A stretch of DNA of 47,902 nt from contig NZ_JAQTXI010000026.1 of NCBI RefSeq assembly GCF_028688855.1, positions 1-47,902 of the forward strand, in the 5' to 3' direction. A model generated the notes under the pieces. The model did not search any database. It was given only the letters and a program-made list of their open reading frames with translations, and had not been told where the DNA came from. The DNA comes from Neomegalonema sp. (GTDB lineage Bacteria; Pseudomonadota; Alphaproteobacteria; Rhodobacterales; Rhodobacteraceae). This document shows positions 1-9,801 of the stretch, in pieces. Every line of letters starts with the position of its first letter. Position 1 is the stretch's first letter. The translations under genes and the position numbers were made by a program.

Positions 1-40
1 GGGTCGTAGCTGTAGGAGACGCGGACGCCCTGACGGACGG

Positions 41-2434
41 GTCCCGTCACCCCATGAGGGGTTAGGAGGTCCTGGCAGACGTCGTTCCCATGGCCGCAGC
101 CTCGAGTCCCGTCACCCCATGAGGGGTTAGGAGTTGCGCTCCACATGCGCAGGGATGGCGGCGGATGGCGGGTCCCGTCACCCCATGAGGGGTTAGGAGT
201 CTTCGGCCACAGCCTGAACCGCGAAAGATATGGAGTCCCGTCACCCCATGAGGGGTTAGGAGTGATCCGCCACCTCCTTCGGAGCGTCAGCGGCCTTCTG
301 TCCCGTCACCCCATGAGGGGTTAGGAGAAGGGGCTTCAGGACTCGCTGCAGCGCGACCTCGCCGCGTCCCGTCACCCCATGAGGGGTTAGGAGCAGCGCT
401 CTTCCGCCCAGAACTGCCGGACCCGGTCCCAGTCCCGTCACCCCATGAGGGGTTAGGAGAACGCCAACAACATCGGAGATGCGTGGGACGCCGCCGGTCC
501 CGTCACCCCATGAGGGGTTAGGAGCTGCGCCGGGTCGCGCGGATCCCAGAGCCTGGCCCAGTCCCGTCACCCCATGAGGGGTTAGGAGGGGCGCCGCCCT
601 CTGGTTCGGGCGCCATCATGACTGACCTGTCCCGGTCCCGTCACCCCATGAGGGGTTAGGAGGTCTCGCTTGCCCGCCGATCTGGACCACGCGGTTTCGT
701 GTCCCGTCACCCCATGAGGGGTTAGGAGTCGCGTCCGCCGCGGCCCTGTAGACTGCGAAAGCGGCGCTGTCCCGTCACCCCATGAGGGGTTAGGAGAGGT
801 TGAGGAACCGCGCTCCGGCCTCGCAGACCGTCGCGGTCCCGTCACCCCATGAGGGGTTAGGAGCACGCCTGCGCCCGCGCGGCGGGTCTCGACGAGGAGG
901 TCCCGTCACCCCATGAGGGGTTAGGAGAAGCTCGATTGGGCGTGGGTAGGTTTGGAGATGTGCGAGTCCCGTCACCCCATGAGGGGTTAGGAGTCCCGTG
1001 TCGTGGTGGCGCAGAAGATCGCCGAGCTTGTCCCGTCACCCCATGAGGGGTTAGGAGCGCCCTGCAGGGCTTGGGGTCGGCTGCGCCATTTCGCCAAGTC
1101 CCGTCACCCCATGAGGGGTTAGGAGACGCCTACGCCCGCCGCCCCTGCGGCTGAATCCGCCGGTCCCGTCACCCCATGAGGGGTTAGGAGCGGGAGGACG
1201 GGCATTATTCGAGCCCGACGCGGGAGGTCCCGTCACCCCATGAGGGGTTAGGAGGGCGCGCCGTCATGGGCGAAGCGCTCGATGTCGGGTCCGGTCCCGT
1301 CACCCCATGAGGGGTTAGGAGTGGAGCGCGCGCGGCGCGTGTTCTCGGGCGCCGATGAGTCCCGTCACCCCATGAGGGGTTAGGAGTCTGAAGTGAAGTC
1401 CGCTATCGACCTGATCGAACATCCGTCCCGTCACCCCATGAGGGGTTAGGAGACGCCGCCGTCAGCAAAGCCGAAGAAGCCCCCGATGCCGGGTCCCGTC
1501 ACCCCATGAGGGGTTAGGAGCGCGTCCGGCGCGGTCGGGGAGACCTTCCCCGCCTGCGTCCCGTCACCCCATGAGGGGTTAGGAGGGGCGCAAGGCCCGC
1601 CCATGCGCGCGCGCATGTGTATTAGTCCCGTCACCTCATGAGGGGTTAGGAGAAGGGCGGCGATCTCGTCGTCGTCGGGGCGCTCGTCGGGTCCCGTCAC
1701 CCCATGAGGGGTTAGGAGTCTCGTCCCTCAACTGGGCGCGGATGCGGAGGGGCTGTCCCGTCACCCCATGAGGGGTTAGGAGTCTCCGCTCGGTCCGACG
1801 AACATCGAGTGAGGGCTGGTCCCGTCACCCCATGAGGGGTTAGGAGGACCTCCGGCCGCGTCTGGCGCGACCGGTCGCCACCGTCCCGTCACCCCATGAG
1901 GGGTTAGGAGCCCGAGGGCGGCGCGGCCGCCGAACCGCCCCCCGCCCGAGTCCCGTCACCCCATGAGGGGTTAGGAGGCGGGCCTCAACAGCAACCTGGA
2001 CCCGGTCGAACTGGTCCCGTCACCCCATGAGGGGTTAGGAGATCGACTGGATCAAGGAGGCCGGGCCCTGGATAGGCGGTCCCGTCACCCCATGAGGGGT
2101 TAGGAGGCGGGGGCGGATCTCGGCGACGCCGCGACCCTCGCCGGGTCCCGTCACCCCATGAGGGGTTAGGAGTCTCGCAGCGCGGCGGCCTTCATGCGCA
2201 GAGCGTCGAGGGTCCCGTCACCCCATGAGGGGTTAGGAGCTATAGCGGTCGGAAAGCTCGGCGATCTTTCGCGCCAGTCCCGTCACCCCATGAGGGGTTA
2301 GGAGATGCGAGGTGATCGCGAAGATCAGCAGGTCCAGCGCGGGTCCCGTCACCCCATGAGGGGTTGGGAGCCCGGAACGGGGAGCAGATGGACCCCGATC
2401 ACATAGGTCCCTGTCGCCTCGCAATAAAATTTGT
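41..2434 (+). CRISPR. Large CRISPR array, 36 complete 28-bp repeats, type not assigned
   Basis: Thirty-six near-identical 28-bp repeats start at 41, 106, 172, 235 and so on to 2343, with a degenerate 37th at 2407. The repeat begins GTCCCGTCACC and ends GGGGTTAGGAG; ACCCC and GGGGT can pair around an ATGA loop. Repeat-to-repeat distance is 63-68 bp, giving spacers of 35-40 nt, with one exception of 46 nt (589-634). Only two complete repeats differ: the one at 1625 (C to T at 1636, in the stem) and the one at 2343 (A to G at 2366). Decay towards 2434 suggests the trailer lies there and the leader lies left of the window. Bases 1-40 look like one more spacer, so the array probably continues off the left edge. 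No cas gene is in the window. The variable spacer length argues against types I-E and I-F, which use nearly fixed spacers of about 32 nt. Confidence 0.97.
2407..2434 (+). repeat. Degenerate terminal CRISPR repeat
   Basis: After the last good repeat (2343-2370) a 36-nt segment of normal spacer length leads to GTCCCTGTCGCCTCGCAAT. This keeps the first bases of the repeat but has lost the GGGGTTAGGAG half. Its position, exactly one spacer length away, supports calling it the decayed last repeat. It is the main evidence that the array is read left to right. Confidence 0.6.
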
Positions 2435-2896
2435 ACCTAAAGTCCACATAATGCGTTGAAAAATAATAATCATAAAAATGAGATCAAATACAGAGATTCT
2501 ACATAGACGGGGATTTTCGTCTCGAAGTTACTGCAATATTTTCAATAAAGTTTTTACTTGGAAGGTGGAAGCAGGTCGGTCGCTGAAATATGAATGCATT
2601 GACTTGCACGCCGTCGAGATCGGACGTAGATCAGAGTACAGATGGAGAGTGGATCGGCTATGTCCAGCGACCGGCGCTCTCGTTTAGCTCTGGGGCAATA
2701 TTTCTAACGTCTCTTGGGAGAGGGATTTGCTACGAGAGATGAACACCTCCGGAAACGATGATTTTCGGCTTCTTTGAAACCGGCAGTGCTCTTCTGGGCG
2801 GTCTGTTGAGGGTCCTCGTAGCGCTTTTGGTCTGTGAGCGGCTGATTTTAGGGCTTTTCCGCCTTATGCGGGCGCCGTTCTGGCGTGGAGCCAGAG
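2435..2896. other. AT-rich non-coding patch between the array and the transposition genes
   Basis: This stretch is clearly richer in A and T than the rest of the window, most strongly at 2420-2560. It contains no gene I can support. The only open frame (2478-2687, plus strand, 69 codons) has no ribosome binding site and matches nothing I recognise. The part next to 2897 is probably the non-coding end of the IS fragment that terminates in the chimeric tniQ reading frame. I could not identify its terminal inverted repeat. Any downstream tns or cas genes that once followed tniQ are gone from here. Confidence 0.5.
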
Positions 2897-3030
2897 TCAT
2901 CGCTTCATGTTGAAGGCCATGGCGGCGAGGGTGACGGCAGCCGAAGCGCGGGCGAGGCTGATGGTGCGGATCACGAGCCGCATGGGCCCCTTGAGGACGG
3001 CGAAGGGATGTTCGACCTGGGCGCGCACCG
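2897..3030 (-). mobile_element. C-terminal remnant of a DDE insertion-sequence transposase (IS1182/IS5-like)
   Basis: The last 45 or so residues of the chimeric ORF read VEHPFAVLKGPM and end in LAAMAFNMKR. This resembles the end of IS1182/IS5-type DDE transposases, which carry VEHPF-x-x-x-K (with the catalytic Glu) and finish near a L-x-x-x-A-x-N-M/L-K-R motif. Only this tail remains; the rest of the transposase and its left end are absent. The fragment lies in the same orientation as the tns genes. The exact junction is uncertain by roughly 20 bp, and the family call rests on motif memory. Confidence 0.6.
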
Positions 3031-3442
3031 TCTCGCCATGGGTGGCGAGCGCCTCTTCATGGCAGGCCGCGCACCAGCGCAGGCGATGGGCCGGAGCGCG
3101 CAGCCCCGCCGCGATCCCGAGACGAGCGTGCAGCCCTGCGGCCTCCCCGTCGAGCATGGAGCGAAGCGCAAGACGCCGCGTCCCGGCGGGCTGGAAGGCC
3201 GCGTGATAGCCGAAGAGCGTCGCCTGAGCCAGATCCTCCGCCGTCGCGCCGAGCGAAGGGGGCAGCCTCTGCGCCAGAGCGCTGAGGCGGCATTGCAGAT
3301 CGACCGAAGCCCGGACGGAGCGGTCGCCGAAGAGGTCGTCGAGCGTCTGTTTGGAGCTTTGGGAGCAGATATGGAGATGATAGCGGGCGAGGCGGCTAAA
3401 GAGGAGTTCGTCAGGGAGAGACGCGGGGAAGTAGGCGAGCAT
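2897..3442 (-). pseudogene. tniQ: tniQ/tnsD target-selection gene, truncated and fused to an IS transposase end
   Basis: Residues 1-135 or so look like the N-terminus of TniQ/TnsD, the Tn7-family protein that recognises the target site and recruits TnsC. Features are FPASLPDELLFSRLARYH at the start, KQTLDDLFGD near residue 31, and LRWCAACHEEALATHGE at residues 121-137. The last carries the first CxxC of the family's zinc finger. Intact TniQ/TnsD proteins are about 350-600 residues long, whereas this frame stops at 181. After HGET the sequence becomes the tail of an IS transposase, so the second half of the zinc finger and the whole C-terminal DNA-binding part are missing. The gene starts 15 bp after tnsC, as in a tns operon. 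It may be the remnant of the glmS-targeting protein or of a CRISPR-guided TniQ; the sequence cannot tell which. Confidence 0.8.
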
Positions 3443-3457
3443 CTCTCCCTCCCTTCC

Positions 3458-5068
3458 TTACGCCGCGTCGTCGGCGGGCAGTTTGGTCCAGCCCGCCTCG
3501 CGAAATGCGGCGTAGGCGTCGGTCGTCTCCGGCGTCAGCAGGCGGCGGAGGTCCTGAGGATCCTCCTGCGGCGCGGGCGATGGAGCGGCGATCTTCGGGG
3601 CCGCCTTGCGTTTGCGCTGGGCGGGCTTGGCAATCAGGCCGCGCCCTTTCAGACGCTCCGCGATTTCACGAACGAGATCGAGAGGCCCGGCTTCAGGCAG
3701 ATCGGCGCGGACCTCCGCCAGCAGGAGGGCGGCGATGTCGGCTCCGAGGCCCATCTCCTCCAGCATGACGATCAGTTTGTCATCTGTCATGGATGAGGTG
3801 GGAGCGGGCGTGGGCACAGGCGGCGTCATGCGGCCGCCCAGCCGGACGACGGCGTCGCTCAGGGTCTGGCGCATAAAATCCTCAAAGGGCCTCAGGTCGT
3901 CATATTGCTGCAGCGCGCGTTGATCGCCCCGCCTCAGGGCGTCGATCATCGGCGCGATCAGCTTCAACTCCGTCCGGGCCACATGGCGGATGAGAGCCGC
4001 GCTGATCCTTTCCTCCCGGCCCTCCAGAAGTCCAAGCTGGATCGCGCGCATTTGCGTCAGCATGAAGAGTTTGACCACCACGTCGACGACGCCCTGGCTC
4101 TCATCGGCCAGCGCCGCGCGGATCTCCTCATCCAGCGGGGCGGCCTCCAGCGTCCACTGGAAAGCCCACATCCGTTCGATGAAGCTGCCCCAATCCTCAT
4201 CATCGGTCCGCGGCTCCCAAACTGCGCTCCCCAGACCGCTGGCGCGGCTGACGGAAGGCTCCCTGAAGCAGGGACAGTGCGGCGGGCGTGCCGACGAGCA
4301 TCACCGGAAGCCCGATCTTGTTGATCAGGGTGACGAGGAAATTGAGCAGATCCTCCCGCCCCGCGCCGGGGGCTTGCGTGAGATGTTGGATCTCATCAAT
4401 TACCAGAATCCCGAGCGCGTGGCGGTCGGCGATCTGCGCCATATGGACGACCATCTCGTCCAGCGCGATCCGGCCGGAGCCATGCCGGGCCTGAAACCGG
4501 GTCCCGAGAAGAAGATCCATCTCATTGAAAAAGCTGATGCAGAGCTGTCTCGGCGATCCCTTATGCGGACATTCGAGTTTGAGCCAGACCACCTGCGTCA
4601 GGGCCATGGGCTCGTCATGCGCCACGGTCTGAGGATAAAGACGCAGGATGCGGTCGACGCTGCGCGTCTTCCCGATCCCCGAGGCCCCGATGAGCGCGAA
4701 GCCCGAGGCGGTGGTTTCGACCGGATGAGGCGGCGGCGCGTCCAGACCCGCTGCATGATGCGCTCATGATTATTGCGCAGGCGATGAATATAATCCGTCG
4801 TCATGGGATTGCGGCCGAGATAGCCTTGGCGGATCAGCAGGCCGATCCTCTGCTCCAGCGTGAGATGACGGATCAGCGGCTCGAAATATTGGCCGAGGCG
4901 CTGGATGCAATGCGCTCGAAGGTGGGCTGGATAGAGACGTTCCTCTGCGTTGAAGCTCGGGAGATCGGTCAGCGCGGCGAGGGCCGCCTCGACCGACAGC
5001 GGCGGCGGCAGGCGGGCGATGAAGGGATTCGCGGCGTATTCGGGCAGCAGAGATTCATCCGTCATCAT
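3458..5068 (-). pseudogene. tnsC: tnsC AAA+ ATPase gene of a Tn7-like element, with two frameshifts
   Basis: TnsC is the ATPase that links the target selector to the TnsAB transposase. Three open segments together give a protein of the usual size (about 535 codons). The first (from ATG 5068) has PEYAANPFIARLPPPLS and HCIQRLGQYFEPLIRHL. The second carries Walker A GASGIGKT (about 4667-4690) and Walker B GILVIDEIQH (about 4387-4416). The third (to 3458) starts RASGLGSAVWEPRTDD and continues through MWAFQWTLEAAPL. At 4742 one base must be read twice to join segments 1 and 2. At 4247 one base must be skipped to join 2 and 3. The protein is in the wrong frame for the whole ATPase core between them. 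The start overlaps the tnsB stop region, as expected for a coupled operon. A real pseudogene is the simplest reading; an assembly error is the alternative. Confidence 0.85.
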
Positions 5069-7191
5069 CCTCGCCTTTCTCCTTCTCTCTCTCGAGGTGC
5101 TTGCGGGCTTGCATGATGTCCGGGAAATCATAATTCCCCTTCGCGGGTTTGGGCTCGCCCTTGAAGGGCAAGACCTGCGCAGGCTCTCCCTGCTCCAGAT
5201 GAGGGCGGAAAGCCTCCTGAACGCGATTGGCGGCCCGCTCTTCGGCGCGATTGCCGCGGATGTCGCGCAGGCGTTCGGCTTTGGAGCGCGGATCCTCCGG
5301 GCGGGCGCTTGCGGCGAGGGCGGCGATCCTCTCAATCTCCTCGTTGAGGTTGATCCGCCCCTGACGTCGACGTGGAGTCAGGGCGTCCCTCTGGCGTCTG
5401 TCCTCCTGATGCAGCTGATCGATCTCCCAGAGGGTCTTGCCGCGCATCTCTCCGCTGGCCTCCGTCAGGGCGCAGGGAAGGAAAGGCTCGCGGCCCTTGG
5501 GATCGCGCAGCCAGATCCGGTCCATCAGGCGCGGCTCGTAGCTGATCGGAACTTTCCAGCTGCGGGTCTGGCGGGCCTTCTCGAACCAATGCTCCCTGAT
5601 GGCGCGGTCGCAGCTGTAATAACAGCCGTAGAATCGGATCCCCTGCGCCGTGACCGTCGCTTCATCCGACGGCAAAAGCGCCAGTTTCACCATCTCTTCC
5701 AGGAATATTCTCTGCTGGCCCGTTCGTCTCCGCACGCCCCATTCCCAAAGCTCGATGGAGACGGCCTTGACATCTTCGGCGATCATCGCAGGATCTCGCG
5801 GATAGCCGCTCAGCACATGTTCGTTATTGTAATAGAGCGTCGAGCGAATGAGGATGGCCGTGAACTCGTCCGGATCCAGAACCGCGTCGAGGCGATAATC
5901 TCTTGCGCCGCGCTCCTGAAAATCAGGCTCCACAAATCCGGACGTGAAAGGCCGGAAGGCGGCGTGCAGCAAGCCGAAACGACGTTCGACGACGCCCTTC
6001 CAGTCGGCGCGATAGGGCGCGGCGGTTTCGATCCGCACCCCGAAAACTTCGACCAGACGATCCGCAGAGGCGCCCAGCATCTCCCCGCGATCCGCCAGCA
6101 GCGCGGTGGGCAGGCTGCGGCAGGGCCAGTCCGCCTCGGAGATCTCCACGCCGAAGCTCCGGCACCATTCCGCTTTCGGAGAGGCGGCGTTGGCCAGAGC
6201 CGTCATCGCCCCGACCCAGCTTGGCCCCTCCAATCCGACATAGAGCCCGGCGATCATCCGGCTGAAGACGTCGATGACGACATAGACCACCGGCCTGCCG
6301 ATGATCTTCGTCCGGTCGAAGCGCGAGACGAGATAGACGTCGGCGATAGTGGCGTCGATCTGATAACGCGAGCCGGGACCGAGCGTTTCGGCGGTCGAGG
6401 TTCCCAGGATAGCGCGGTTGTCCTTGTCATGGACGCGCGGCGTGCGCCTTTTGCGGGCGAGGGCGAAGAGGTCGTTATCCTGCGCCAGCCAATAGCGGAA
6501 TTGCCTGAGGCTGGGATGCGCCGGGCGGAGGACGCGTTCCTGACGTCCGGTCTCTTCGTTCAAAAGAAGATCGGAAAAATGGTCTTTCAGACATTGATGA
6601 TAGCAATCCGTCATGTCGACGCGCTTGTTTTTGGCGAAATATCGCGTGACCGCATCTCTGAAGGCCTGGCGAACCTTCTCATCGACGTTCAGGCCCTGTG
6701 CGCCGCCCCGAACCGGCGCTCCGCGCTTCTTGCCGCTCTCCGGCTTGCTCTTTCCCGGAGCCCCGGAATTGGCGGTGTCCGGGGTCAGGGCGGCGATGGT
6801 CATGCCGCGTCGCCACCAGCGGTGCAGCAGGCGATAGAGCCTCTGCCGCGTAATTCCTGTCTCCTCGACGCGCTGTTGAACCAGCGCCGCCCGGCTCCTC
6901 GGGTTGAAGATCTCCGGCTGCGCCAGAGCAAGGGGACGGATCGCCTCCCAAGCCTCATCCCGCCGCTTCCTGCGCGTCTCGGTCAAGGGCAGGCTTTGGA
7001 GATCAAGCGCCGGATCTTCCGTCAGGAGCGCCAGCCCCTCGCCCATCGCCTCCTCAATCTCGGCATGGCTCCGGAGGATCGGCGCGGCGCGATCATCGTC
7101 GATGTCGATGAGCCAGACCGCGAGCCTCTGAGGACATCCAGAGCAGGCGTTCGCGCCGCCCGTCTTCCAGAAAGCGCAGAACGCAGCCCTG
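5055..7191 (-). pseudogene. tnsB: tnsB DDE transposase gene of a Tn7-like element, frameshifted near its 5' end
   Basis: TnsB cuts and joins the 3' ends of the transposon. The main frame runs to 5055 and has the retroviral-integrase-like DDE core: Asp in QIDATIADVY (6354-6356), Asp in LLADRGEML (6090-6092) and Glu in WKGVVERRFG (5985-5987). The C-terminus is rich in charged residues and ends EKEKGEDDDG. The N-terminal part VLRFLEDGRRERLLWMSSE lies in another frame and joins LAVWLIDIDDDRAAP only if the C at 7125 is skipped. The gene therefore starts in one frame and continues in another. A shortened protein from an internal start could still be made, for example from the ATG of the MGEGLALL segment, but it would lack the first 50 or so residues. 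The upstream end is continuous with the tnsA remnant. Confidence 0.8.
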
Positions 7192-7512
7192 AAGGAAATC
7201 GAGATTGCGCAGCAGGATCGGGGGAAGATCCCGCTCCGTGACGATTCCCCAGTCCACACCGCGCGAGGTCCAGTATCTCCGCTCGATCTCCAGTTTTGCA
7301 ATCGTGCGCGCATCGCTCAGAGCTTCGGAGGGTTTGACCGTTCGAGCGAGCGTCACCATCCGGCTGCTGCGCTCCACATCCGGCAGAAAGTCGGTCATCC
7401 GCACCAGAGCCGTCCGGCTTTTCTTGTCGACGGGATGGGAGACGTCAGCCTCCAGCGCGATCCGCCTCTCCTCAAGATGAAGAGGACATGGCTCGGGATG
7501 TCGTCGCGGAAT
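7192..7512 (-). pseudogene. tnsA: tnsA endonuclease fragment (catalytic core only, 5' part missing)
   Basis: TnsA makes the 5'-end cuts that let Tn7 elements excise. The frame is open from 7512. From about 7476 it reads LEERRIALEADVSHPV, then MTDFLPDV (equivalent of catalytic Asp114 of Tn7 TnsA), TVKPSEAL (equivalent of Lys132) and KLEIERRYW, ending at NLDFL near 7192. The N-terminal region that should carry the catalytic Glu63 equivalent is absent; a TGA at 7513-7515 closes the frame. Too few bases remain before glmS to hold both that region and a transposon end. The C-terminal domain of TnsA is also absent: the frame passes straight into TnsB-like sequence. This joint falls at the TnsA domain boundary, so it might reflect an ancestral TnsA-TnsB fusion. 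Confidence 0.75.
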
Positions 7513-7784
7513 TCATGATGAGGAAGGCGCCAAGTCTATATCGCACCGGGAGGGTGGATGCGTCCGGCGAGGCCCCGAGCAGCCGGGCGCCTCTTGCCGC
7601 GATGGAGCCTCCAGAATGATCAGACAGGGTTTGCGCTCGGCCCTACAAGCAAGATCGCGCCCCTCCTTGCGGAAGCGCGCGATCCTGACTTGTCGACTCG
7701 GCGCGCCCCTTCAGGCGCGGCCTCTGCAAAGCTCGCCAGGCGGATCCCCTCCCCTCATCGGAGAAGCGATCCGCCCGCCCCTCC
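7513..7784. other. attTn7 region and presumed transposon right end downstream of glmS
   Basis: Tn7 and its relatives insert about 25 bp beyond the glmS stop codon, with tnsA nearest glmS and the tns operon pointing away from it. Here glmS ends at 7785 and the tnsA remnant begins at about 7512 in that orientation, so the right end should lie in this interval. I could not identify a convincing TGT/ACA terminus or repeated TnsB binding sites. Two inverted repeats are present: 7739-7775, and CGCGCC/GGCGCG at 7702-7719. The target duplication cannot be checked because the left end is outside the window. Confidence 0.55.
7739..7775 (-). terminator. Candidate glmS transcription terminator
   Basis: GGCGGATC (7739-7746) and GATCCGCC (7768-7775) are perfectly complementary, and inner CTCC/GGAG bases extend the stem. 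It lies 10 bp past the glmS stop. No strong T run follows on the minus strand, so it may be a weak or Rho-assisted terminator. Confidence 0.4.
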
Positions 7785-9608
<1,824 letters not shown>

Positions 9609-9801
9609 GATACGCTCCTCAATTGCACAAGCGGCGCACGAACCGCGCCGACGGAGATCGAACCGATCCCGCCGACCTTCAAGCGGCCTGGCGCATCCCG
9701 GCGCCGCGGCCCTCCCGAAACGACCACCCCAGGGTGATCAGCATGAAAGGCGCCAGGTCACGCAAAGCCCGCCTTTCCGACGCCTTTCACAAGTCGCCGC
9801 C

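Noticed and set aside
62..2424. Many short minus-strand frames reading LLTPHGVTG or PNPSWGDG repeats
   Set aside because: They are translations of the CRISPR repeat in different frames and carry no protein features.
41..2434. Assigning the array to type I-E or I-F from the 28-bp repeat
   Set aside because: Spacer length varies from 35 to 40 nt, whereas those types use nearly fixed spacers of about 32 nt; the repeat sequence does not match their common forms closely enough.
2478..2687. 69-codon plus-strand frame in the AT-rich patch
   Set aside because: No ribosome binding site, no recognisable motif, unusual codon use; probably chance.
3458..5068. Programmed ribosomal frameshifting in tnsC
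   Set aside because: Two shifts in opposite directions would be needed, and neither site has a slippery heptamer or a clear downstream structure.
4950..7241. 763-codon plus-strand open frame opposite tnsB
   Set aside because: Antisense shadow; the minus strand has the DDE motifs and the protein-like sequence.
9609..9801. Possible tRNA or small RNA in the glmU-glmS gap
   Set aside because: No tRNA TPsiC-loop consensus or acceptor pairing found; no clear structure with a T run.
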